Source of the DNA: Cyanobacteria bacterium UBA947
Lineage (GTDB): Bacteria; Cyanobacteriota; Vampirovibrionia; Gastranaerophilales; Gastranaerophilaceae
DNA: 5,843 bases
Assembly (NCBI GenBank): GCA_002293275.1
Contig: DBCX01000051.1
Location: 251-6,093, forward strand
Reading direction: 5' to 3'
Position numbers and translations under genes: made by a program. Below the pieces are notes generated by a model, which worked only from the letters and a program-made list of their open reading frames with translations, was not told the DNA's origin and made no database searches. The stretch's first letter is position 1. Every line of letters starts with the position of its first letter. Of this stretch, positions 1 through 4,141 are shown in pieces.

Positions 1-2
1 TG

Positions 3-65
3 ACAGGCTGCGTAAAAGATATTCCGGCGTTTATAAAACTTTTTTGGAGCGTGATAATAAAATGA
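3..65 (+). CDS. C-terminal tail of an upstream gene, probably a FixC-like flavoprotein dehydrogenase (partial)
   Basis: The third reading frame is open from the window edge to a TGA at 63-65, giving about 20 residues (containing KDIPAFIKLFW). The TGA overlaps the fixX ATG as ATGA (62-65), the classic arrangement for translationally coupled genes. In FixABCX operons the gene directly before fixX is fixC, an FAD-dependent ETF:quinone oxidoreductase homologue, so position suggests fixC. The visible tail is too short to recognise by sequence. The alternative is that frame 2, which is continuous with fixX, is the real upstream frame; the ATGA overlap argues against that. Confidence 0.4.
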   Translation, partial: TGCVKDIPAFIKLFWSVIIK

Positions 66-322
66 GTTTAGATAAAAAATTGCACACCGTAAAATACACG
101 CCTGACAGCGTTTCGCATCTGAACCCAAGGGATAAATGCAAGTGCTGCCTGACTAAAATCTGCACCGTCATTTGTCCGGCGCAGGTTTATGAGGTTTGTG
201 ACGGCGAGCTGGTCGTAAACTACGAAAACTGCCTTGAATGCGGCGCATGCCGGCTGGCCTGCCCGCACATTGACTGGCAATACCCGCGCGGCAGCAAAGG
301 CGTCATGTTTAAACACGGCTGA
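62..322 (+). CDS. fixX: FixX-like ferredoxin, electron-transfer partner of FixABC/ETF-QO
   Basis: This is an 86-residue cytoplasmic iron-sulphur protein. It starts MSLDKKL and has two cysteine clusters: C26-x2-C29-x4-C34-x3-C38-P, and C57-x2-C60-x2-C63-x3-C67-P, the second being a textbook [4Fe-4S] motif. The end, DWQYPRG...GVMFKHG, matches the family signature (E. coli FixX ends in a similar YPRG...GVEFRYG), so the protein is full length. FixX accepts electrons from the FixC flavoprotein; in FixABCX complexes this links NADH oxidation to quinone and low-potential ferredoxin or flavodoxin reduction. The richer set of cysteines than in E. coli suggests two clusters, which is an inference. ATG 62 is chosen because of the ATGA overlap with the upstream frame and a GGAG at 46-49. 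The 12-base gap from GGAG to the start is long, so coupling probably matters. A TTG at 44 would add six residues with no family support. Confidence 0.9.
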   Translation: MSLDKKLHTVKYTPDSVSHLNPRDKCKCCLTKICTVICPAQVYEVCDGELVVNYENCLECGACRLACPHIDWQYPRGSKGVMFKHG

Positions 323-340
323 GCCGGTGCCAAGCACGGC
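323..340 (+). other. Hairpin after fixX (possible 3' end structure)
   Basis: GCC-G-GTGC, loop CAA, GCAC-GGC: a seven-pair stem with one bulged G directly after the fixX stop. No T-run follows, so it is not a standard intrinsic terminator; it may stabilise the 3' end or be incidental. The remaining gap to ilvE (323-446) holds no gene. It contains an 18-codon in-frame continuation of fixX past the TGA, the dyad at 382-395 and the ilvE promoter. Confidence 0.35.
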
Positions 341-381
341 GGCGTTGAGCCGGCGGGCGAGCACTACGACGCGACGTAAGA

Positions 382-395
382 GTTTGTTTACAAAC
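382..395. repeat. Inverted repeat GTTTGT-TT-ACAAAC upstream of ilvE
   Basis: Perfect six-base arms with a two-base centre, about 25 bases before the ilvE -10 box and therefore reaching into the upstream promoter zone. A similar TTTGT-N-ACAAA dyad is found upstream of folE2 at 2741-2751. It could be an operator; no regulator can be named. Confidence 0.35.
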
Positions 396-419
396 CCCGC
401 AAGAGCATGGTTGATTTCA

Positions 420-428
420 TGGTATAAT
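420..428 (+). promoter_or_regulatory. Extended -10 promoter of ilvE-mlaE
   Basis: TGG followed by consensus TATAAT (423-428), an extended -10 element. No good -35 is visible at 16-18 bases spacing, which the TGn extension can compensate. The predicted RNA start is around 434-436, so the message would begin almost at the Shine-Dalgarno, with a leader of only about 12 bases. Confidence 0.65.
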
Positions 429-434
429 TACCCC

Positions 435-441
435 AAGGAGG
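435..441 (+). promoter_or_regulatory. Strong ribosome binding site of ilvE
   Basis: AAGGAGG, with five bases before the ATG at 447. It is the only near-consensus Shine-Dalgarno in the window and it fixes the ilvE start. Confidence 0.85.
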
Positions 442-446
442 ATACC

Positions 447-1364
447 ATGACAGAATATTATTTTATGAACGGTGAGTATGTTGAGGCGTCAAAAGCGGTT
501 ATCCCTGTGCGCACGCACGCGTTTTTGTACGGAACATCGGTTTTTGAAGGGATTCGTGCGTACTGGAACACCGATGAAAAGCAGCTCTACGCGTTTCGCG
601 CACCCGAGCACTACGACCGCATAATCCGCAGCGGCAAAATTATGCACATGCAATCCCCCTACACAACCCAAGAATACTGCGATATAACCAAAAAATTGCT
701 CGCTAAAAATAATTACAAAGAGGACACCTACATCCGCCCGACGCTTTACAAAAAAGCGCAGCGTGTCGGGCCCGGCCTCCACGATAACGAGGACGGACTA
801 ATTATTATGACCAACAAAATGGGCGCCTACATTGACAAGCCCGAAGGCTTGAAGGTGTGCGTTTCCAACTGGCGCAGAAACTCGGACAACGCCATCCCGC
901 CGCGCGCAAAAATCGGCGGCAGCTACGCCAACACCGCGCTAATCAAGGCCGATGCACACTACTCAGGGTTTGACGACGCAATCGTGCTTGACGAGCAAGG
1001 GCTTGTCACGGAAGGCTCTGCGATGAACCTGTTTTTGGTGCAGAACGGAAAACTTGTTACCACGCCGGTGTCTGATAACATTCTGGTCGGCATCACACGC
1101 AACACCGTTATTGAAATCGCGCACGACATTATGGGGCTTGAAACAATTGAGCGACCGATTTCGCGCACCGAACTTTATATCTCGGATGAGGCCTTCTATT
1201 GCGGCACAGGCGCACAAATCCTGCCTGTCACAAACATTGACCACCGCAACATCGGCGAAGGCACCATCGGACCGGTCACAAAAGAGCTGCAAAAAATCTA
1301 CTACGACGTGGTTCAAGGCAAGGTGCCAAAATATAAAAAATGGTGTATGCCGGTATATGATTGA
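447..1364 (+). CDS. ilvE: Branched-chain amino acid aminotransferase (PLP fold type IV)
   Basis: A 305-residue cytoplasmic enzyme of normal family length. It transfers amino groups between leucine, isoleucine or valine and 2-oxoglutarate, the last step of branched-chain synthesis or the first of breakdown. Visible family marks: the N-terminal HAFLYGTSVFEGIRAY block (24-39); PPRAKIGGSYANTALIK, whose Lys155 is the expected PLP Schiff-base lysine; LVTEGSAMNLF, with Glu189 as the likely contact to the PLP ring nitrogen; the phosphate-binding region VGITRNTVI (214-222); and EAFYCGTGAQILPV (248-261), typical of this family. The start at 447 follows AAGGAGG; the same frame is open upstream to 234 but that part overlaps fixX and has no family match. 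The last codons overlap the mlaE start by eight bases, so the two are probably one transcript. A D-amino-acid aminotransferase or 4-amino-4-deoxychorismate lyase is a less likely reading, because the length and the TG-A-Q motif fit IlvE best. Confidence 0.95.
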   Translation: MTEYYFMNGEYVEASKAVIPVRTHAFLYGTSVFEGIRAYWNTDEKQLYAFRAPEHYDRIIRSGKIMHMQSPYTTQEYCDITKKLLAKNNYKEDTYIRPTLYKKAQRVGPGLHDNEDGLIIMTNKMGAYIDKPEGLKVCVSNWRRNSDNAIPPRAKIGGSYANTALIKADAHYSGFDDAIVLDEQGLVTEGSAMNLFLVQNGKLVTTPVSDNILVGITRNTVIEIAHDIMGLETIERPISRTELYISDEAFYCGTGAQILPVTNIDHRNIGEGTIGPVTKELQKIYYDVVQGKVPKYKKWCMPVYD

Positions 1365-2091
1365 ATTTTTGGGACTATGCGTTCAGAATTTCGTCAAAAG
1401 CATGCGCTACCTGTTCTCGCGCCAGCTGCGCTGGAACAGCGTCTTGGAGCAGGCAGCCGCGATAAGCTATGACTCGCTGCCGATTTCTTTAATCATCGCG
1501 TTCATCGCAGCGGCCGTCATCGCAATACAGGTTTCCGAGCAATTCTTAATGTCAGGTGCTGACACCTACATCGGCGGCACCATCGCGATAATTATGATAC
1601 GCGAAATCGCACCCGGGTTTGCCGCGCTTGCAATCGGCGCGCGTGCCGGTACCGCGATTTCCGCCGAAATTGCCAACATGCAGGTGACAGAACAAGTTGA
1701 CGCCATAAAGACCCTGAAAGTTGATCCTGTCGGATATTATTTCACCCCGCGGCTGATTGCAGCGGCCATCACCGTTCCGATGGTCGTTATCCTCGCCGAA
1801 GTCATCGGGATTTGGGGCGGGATGATTATCTCGCAGCTGACCATAGACCTGCACCCCGCGCGCTATATGGCGTCTGTTTGGAGCTGGCTTGCGGTGCGCG
1901 ATATTTACATAAGTATTTTTAAAGCCTGCACCTTCGGCGTTCTAATCGCGCTTGTATGCGCAACGCAAGGCTACCAGACCCGAGGCGGCGCAAAAGAGGT
2001 CGGCACATCCACTACTCAGGCCACAATCCTGTCCACAATCTATATGCTCATTGCGGATTTTTTCATCAATTTGGTGTTCTATATTTTATAA
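1357..2091 (+). CDS. mlaE: MlaE-family ABC transporter permease (phospholipid/retrograde lipid transport)
   Basis: A 244-residue inner-membrane protein with about five hydrophobic segments: roughly residues 45-65, 78-105, 140-165, 185-205 and 215-240. Family marks include the N-terminal interfacial helix (RQLRWNSVLEQAAAISYDSLP), VGGT-like YIGGTIAIIMIREIAPGFAAL, the GARAGTAISAEIANMQVTEQVDAI block and the ATQGYQTRGGAKEVGTSTTQA block, all diagnostic of MlaE permeases. With an MlaF ATPase and an MCE-domain MlaD protein it moves phospholipids between inner and outer membrane. Neither partner is in the window, so they must be encoded elsewhere; stand-alone mlaE genes occur in several phyla. ATG 1357 lies inside the end of ilvE (stop 1362-1364), giving an eight-base overlap and no Shine-Dalgarno, which points to translational coupling. 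The stop (2089-2091) overlaps the end of the minus-strand XRE gene by six bases, with no visible terminator between them. Confidence 0.92.
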   Translation: MIEFLGLCVQNFVKSMRYLFSRQLRWNSVLEQAAAISYDSLPISLIIAFIAAAVIAIQVSEQFLMSGADTYIGGTIAIIMIREIAPGFAALAIGARAGTAISAEIANMQVTEQVDAIKTLKVDPVGYYFTPRLIAAAITVPMVVILAEVIGIWGGMIISQLTIDLHPARYMASVWSWLAVRDIYISIFKACTFGVLIALVCATQGYQTRGGAKEVGTSTTQATILSTIYMLIADFFINLVFYIL

Positions 2092-2310
2092 ACAATCTTT
2101 TTCAAAATCGGCAAGAAATTCTGCCGGAGTCTGGCCGAAGGCTTTTGCGAGTTTAATAACGCCTTCAAATGAAAAACTGTGTTTGCCATTTTCGTAACGA
2201 CTTAGCGTGGCTGGCTCAATTCCATTTTTCCAACTAAAAGAATTTAACGAAATTCCGAGTTTTGTTCTGCGCTTTTTAATATATTCAGGAAATTTATCAA
2301 GGTATTGCAT
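2086..2310 (-). CDS. Small XRE/Cro-type helix-turn-helix regulator
   Basis: 74 residues, essentially one HTH domain. The N-terminal helix EYIKKRRTKLGIS (9-21) is followed by the SLNSFSWKNGIEPATLSRYENGK core (21-43; recognition helix around PATLSRYENG), then VIKLAKAFGQTPAEFL (51-66), the usual XRE third segment. The charged tail is too short for a ligand domain. It probably binds the 19-bp palindrome directly upstream (2316-2334) and represses itself and the divergent small ORF; that is inference from position. The start ATG (complement of 2308-2310) has no Shine-Dalgarno, and the minus-strand TATAAT ends seven bases before it, so the message is predicted leaderless. Codons are A/T-richer than in ilvE, mlaE or folE2, suggesting acquisition with its neighbour. 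It could be an antitoxin or a phage-type repressor; neither can be proved. Confidence 0.85.
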   Translation of the reverse strand: MQYLDKFPEYIKKRRTKLGISLNSFSWKNGIEPATLSRYENGKHSFSFEGVIKLAKAFGQTPAEFLADFEKDCL

Positions 2311-2332
2311 ATACGTAATTATATGATATAAT
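2305..2332 (+). promoter_or_regulatory. Promoter of the small ORF at 2358
   Basis: TATAAT at 2327-2332 with a TGA extension (2324-2326), and a weak -35-like TTGCAT (2305-2310) at 16 bases spacing. The -35 hexamer covers the start codon of the divergent XRE gene. The predicted RNA start is near 2339. Confidence 0.6.
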
Positions 2333-2334
2333 TA
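2316..2334. promoter_or_regulatory. 19-bp perfect palindrome, probable operator covering both divergent -10 boxes
   Basis: TAATTATATGATATAATTA: nine-base arms around a central G at 2325. Each arm contains TATAAT read outwards, so the -10 elements of the XRE gene (minus, 2323-2318) and of the small ORF (plus, 2327-2332) form the two halves of one dyad. A dimeric HTH protein bound here would block both promoters. An additional pair of inverted ACGTAAT/ATTACGT heptamers lies at 2313-2319 and 2344-2350. Confidence 0.7.
2318..2323 (-). promoter_or_regulatory. -10 box of the XRE regulator gene
   Basis: Minus-strand TATAAT, with seven bases between it and the ATG at 2310. RNA would start at or next to the start codon, giving a leaderless message. 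No clear -35 is seen. Confidence 0.5.
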
Positions 2335-2357
2335 ACTCATTACATTACGTGTACTCA

Positions 2358-2579
2358 ATGAAAAGAATAAATATGAAAGAAAAATTACAAGAGTTTATGA
2401 TAGAACTCGGGGAGATATCGTCGCTGTTTCTTGCAATGAGCCAATCTATTTTTTATTGCTACGATTACGACAAAGATACAACTCATCTTATATCAGTGTC
2501 AGAGCTTATTGACAAAAAAATGGGCAAACTTCACGAGAATATTGAAAGGGCTTTGCAATCTTGGCAAGACAGCCAATAA
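2358..2579 (+). CDS. Small hypothetical protein divergent from the XRE regulator
   Basis: About 73 residues from ATG 2358. The start is uncertain: GTG 2349 would give 76 residues and ATG 2373 would give 68, and none has a proper Shine-Dalgarno (a purine run lies before 2373). I do not recognise the family. The sequence is soluble-looking and mostly helical, with a mildly hydrophobic patch (EISSLFLAMSQSIFYCY), an acidic linker (DYDKDTTH) and a charged C-terminal helix (SELIDKKMGKLHENIERALQ). No signal peptide or membrane span. Its divergent promoter shared with a single-domain XRE protein, and its A/T-ending codons, suggest a two-gene accessory module such as a regulator plus partner protein. 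A toxin role is possible but nothing in the sequence shows it. Confidence 0.6.
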   Translation: MKRINMKEKLQEFMIELGEISSLFLAMSQSIFYCYDYDKDTTHLISVSELIDKKMGKLHENIERALQSWQDSQ

Positions 2580-2602
2580 TTCCGCATCTCACAGACCACC
2601 TA

Positions 2603-2636
2603 CCCGGATGTGCCTCAGGCACAAAAAAAATCCGGG
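2603..2636. repeat. Nested inverted repeats with an A8 bulge
   Basis: The outer arms CCCGGAT (2603-2609) and ATCCGGG (2630-2636) enclose a 15-bp dyad TGTGCCT-c-AGGCACA (2609-2623) followed by eight A. On the plus strand no T-run follows, so it is not a standard terminator for the small ORF. The right outer arm is shared with the minus-strand terminator hairpin, so the two folds exclude each other. Confidence 0.6.
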
Positions 2637-2651
2637 ACTTGCGTTCCGGAT
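2623..2651 (-). terminator. Intrinsic terminator on the minus strand
   Basis: Read on the minus strand: stem ATCCGG (2651-2646), ten-base loop, CCGGAT (2635-2630), then an uninterrupted T-run from 2630 to 2623. This is the usual form of a Rho-independent terminator. The nearest upstream minus-strand gene is mscS, more than 900 bases away across folE2, so the terminator may end a long antisense transcript or a short unseen RNA. The adjacent palindrome CGGATATCCG (2647-2656) offers a further competing pairing. Confidence 0.6.
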
Positions 2652-2675
2652 ATCCGTTTAAATAAGAAGAGAGAG

Positions 2676-2693
2676 CTTTATACTCATATAAAG
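2676..2693. repeat. Inverted repeat CTTTATA-CTCA-TATAAAG
   Basis: Perfect seven-base arms with a four-base centre, about 70 bases before the folE2 -10 box. It could be a hairpin in RNA from either strand or a protein site; the A/T-rich stem would be weak as RNA. Confidence 0.45.
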
Positions 2694-2731
2694 TCACATT
2701 TTGCATGAAAATTGCTAAAATCTCACCCTTT

Positions 2732-2751
2732 TGTTAATAATTTGTTACAAA
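2732..2751. promoter_or_regulatory. Imperfect dyad over the folE2 -35 region (possible operator)
   Basis: An 18-base imperfect palindrome, TGT at 2732 and ACA at 2749, centred on AATT (2739-2742). It contains a perfect TTTGT-T-ACAAA (2741-2751). It sits where the -35 of folE2 would be, so a bound repressor would block transcription. folE2 genes are often under zinc (Zur) control in other bacteria; the match to known Zur boxes is weak, so the regulator is left open. Confidence 0.3.
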
Positions 2752-2757
2752 TGTTTA

Positions 2758-2766
2758 TGCTATAAT
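2758..2766 (+). promoter_or_regulatory. Extended -10 promoter of folE2
   Basis: TGC followed by consensus TATAAT (2761-2766), six bases before the folE2 ATG at 2773. The expected RNA start coincides with the start codon, and no Shine-Dalgarno exists, so a leaderless message is predicted. Confidence 0.7.
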
Positions 2767-2772
2767 AGTCCA

Positions 2773-3570
2773 ATGCGCGACATACAAAGCCAAAAAGACA
2801 CACGCAACATAGATATCCAAAAGGTTGGAATAAAGCATCTGGAGCTGCCGCTTATTATTCAGCGTAAAAACTCCGACGACCAAACCGTCTGCGCACGCGC
2901 AAAAGCAAGCGTGTCGCTGCCGCACTGCTACAAAGGCACCCACATGTCGCGATTTGTTGAAGTTCTCAACGATTGGTCGTGCAAAAACCTTTTGAGCACC
3001 GATATTGAAGGCTGCCTCAAAGAAATCGTCAGCACCCTTGACGCGCAAAGCGGCGAATTGGAGTTGAATTTCACCTACTTTGTTGACAAAAAATCGCCTG
3101 TCACGGGCCTAACTGCACCGATGAGCTACGAATGCAGCTTTTGCGGAAAATGGGACGGGGATCCTGGCGGCGCAGGCGATTATAATTTTACCCTCGGCGC
3201 AATCGTCCCTGTGACAACGCTTTGCCCCTGCTCAAAAGAAATCTCCGAAAACGGTGCCCACAACCAGCGTGCCTGCATCAACGTCAAGGTTTGCTACGAC
3301 AACCACATTTGGCTGGAAGACTTAATTGAACTGGTGGAAAGCTGCGCATCATCACCGGTCTACCCGCTTTTAAAACGCGAGGACGAAAAATTTGTCACCG
3401 AGCTTGCCTACCAAAACCCGAAATTTGTTGAAGATGTCCTGCGCGACTGCGTTTTGAAACTGCGCGCCCACCCTTCAATAAAAAAGTTTGAAGTAGAATG
3501 CGAAGCGTTTGAGAGCATCCACAACCACTCAGCCTGGGCGTACCAGTCGGAAACTACTTCGCCGCGGTAA
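2773..3570 (+). CDS. folE2: GTP cyclohydrolase IB (FolE2), zinc-independent type
   Basis: A 265-residue cytoplasmic enzyme of normal family length. It converts GTP to 7,8-dihydroneopterin triphosphate, the entry to folate (and often queuosine) synthesis. It starts MRDIQSQKDTRNIDIQKVGIK, the usual FolE2 opening. Further family marks are HCYKGTHMSRFVE (51-63), LTAPMSYECSF (113-123), the CPCSKEIS block (151-158) carrying the expected catalytic cysteine, GAHNQR (161-166), VYPLLKREDEKFVTE (196-210) and the terminal ESIHNHSAWAY (247-257). Unlike the zinc enzyme FolE1, this family can use other divalent metals, which is why many bacteria keep it for zinc shortage. ATG 2773 is preferred over the upstream open frame from 2731 because the promoter lies inside that extension. 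The end overlaps the convergent mscS gene by 17 bases. Residues 121-134 (CSFC followed by a Gly/Asp-rich loop) may be a small lineage insert. Confidence 0.95.
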   Translation: MRDIQSQKDTRNIDIQKVGIKHLELPLIIQRKNSDDQTVCARAKASVSLPHCYKGTHMSRFVEVLNDWSCKNLLSTDIEGCLKEIVSTLDAQSGELELNFTYFVDKKSPVTGLTAPMSYECSFCGKWDGDPGGAGDYNFTLGAIVPVTTLCPCSKEISENGAHNQRACINVKVCYDNHIWLEDLIELVESCASSPVYPLLKREDEKFVTELAYQNPKFVEDVLRDCVLKLRAHPSIKKFEVECEAFESIHNHSAWAYQSETTSPR

Positions 3571-4087
3571 GATTTTTTATAACAGATGCCGCCATCAAAT
3601 TGTTCGGAACAATAAAAAGCGTCCCGTCCGGCGCACGCAGCTTGGTTGAGCGCATATTTATGTCCTCAACAACGCCCTCAGCCGCACCGGCAGCAATGCT
3701 GACAACAATATGATCGCCTATCTGAAACGATTTGTCCGCAATAATCGCAATCGCACCAAACGCGCTCGATATAGTCTCTTTGGCCGCAAAACCAACCGCC
3801 AAACCCGTTATCCCGAACCCTGCAATCAGCGCCGACAAGGAATACCCGTGGCTTTGCAAAAAGGTCGCTATCATAAAAAATAAAATCAGACCTTTGACGG
3901 TTTTTTCAAACAGCGGCAAAAACCTTACCACATTTGAATTTTCCAGCTTGGTTTTAAGCCGGATAAAAAAGCTTTGCGTAAGCTTGAAAAACCCCGCCGT
4001 CAACGCAACAAATACGCACAGATTAAGCACCATCCGCAAATCCGCCATCTTTTGTCCGTCTAAATTGTTCAACAACATTTCTTCCAT
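3554..4087 (-). CDS. Small MscS-family mechanosensitive channel lacking the C-terminal cage domain
   Basis: 177 residues from the ATG at 4087. Two hydrophobic segments (about 17-36 and 62-78) precede the pore-lining helix LSALIAGFGITGLAVGFAAKETISSAFGAIAII (84-116), which carries the Gly/Ala-rich packing typical of MscS TM3. The beta domain follows: FQIGDHIVV (121-129), AEGVVEDINMRSTKLRAPDG (136-155) and FIVPNNLMAASVIKN (158-172). The protein stops immediately after this signature; E. coli MscS (286 residues) continues with an alpha/beta domain forming the cytoplasmic cage. The role is release of solutes under hypo-osmotic shock in the inner membrane. An upstream in-frame ATG at 4222 would run into the divergent gene and adds no family sequence. 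The minus-strand -10 (TATTAT) is six bases before ATG 4087, predicting a leaderless message. The end overlaps folE2 by 17 bases, tail to tail. Confidence 0.9.
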   Translation of the reverse strand: MEEMLLNNLDGQKMADLRMVLNLCVFVALTAGFFKLTQSFFIRLKTKLENSNVVRFLPLFEKTVKGLILFFMIATFLQSHGYSLSALIAGFGITGLAVGFAAKETISSAFGAIAIIADKSFQIGDHIVVSIAAGAAEGVVEDINMRSTKLRAPDGTLFIVPNNLMAASVIKNLTAAK

Positions 4088-4090
4088 GAC

Positions 4091-4119
4091 TTGATAATAC
4101 CACAAACATGCGATATAAT
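4091..4119 (+). promoter_or_regulatory. Promoter of the M29 aminopeptidase gene
   Basis: TTGATA (4091-4096), 17 bases spacing, TATAAT (4114-4119): the best two-box promoter in the window. The predicted RNA start is near 4126. Its -35 box overlaps the -10 box of the divergent mscS promoter. Confidence 0.8.
4094..4102 (-). promoter_or_regulatory. Extended -10 promoter of the mscS-like gene
   Basis: On the minus strand TGG followed by TATTAT (4099-4094), six bases before the ATG at 4087. No Shine-Dalgarno is present, so translation is probably leaderless if this box is used. Confidence 0.55.
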
Positions 4120-4129
4120 TACAGAGAAT

Positions 4130-4135
4130 GGGGGA
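4130..4135 (+). promoter_or_regulatory. Ribosome binding site of the M29 gene
   Basis: GGGGGA, six bases before ATG 4142. It is G-rich rather than AGGAGG but well placed, and it supports this start. Confidence 0.6.
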
Positions 4136-4141
4136 TAAAAA

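Noticed and set aside
320..322. TGA used as a sense codon (alternative genetic code)
   Set aside because: The ferredoxin family ends here, ilvE also ends properly at a TGA, and no gene in the window needs an internal TGA.
234..446. N-terminal extension of ilvE in the same open frame
   Set aside because: It overlaps fixX, has no family match, and the AAGGAGG at 435-441 fixes the start at 447.
1054..1356. Long N-terminal extension of the MlaE frame
   Set aside because: It is the out-of-frame shadow of ilvE; MlaE-like sequence begins only at 1357.
2109..2126. CGGCA/TGCCG hairpin near the XRE 3' end as a minus-strand terminator
   Set aside because: It lies in coding sequence and is followed by only four T; too weak to call.
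2506..2706. 66-residue minus-strand ORF
   Set aside because: It runs through the terminator hairpin and into the antisense of the small ORF, with no Shine-Dalgarno and no recognisable domain.
2732..2749. Zur box upstream of folE2
   Set aside because: Only an imperfect dyad; it does not fit the known Zur consensus well enough to name the regulator.
2731..2772. Upstream TTG start for folE2
   Set aside because: The promoter -10 box lies within the extension, and the FolE2 family N-terminus begins at MRDIQSQ (2773).
3732..4094. 120-residue plus-strand ORF opposite mscS
   Set aside because: Antisense shadow of a clear MscS gene, with no family features.
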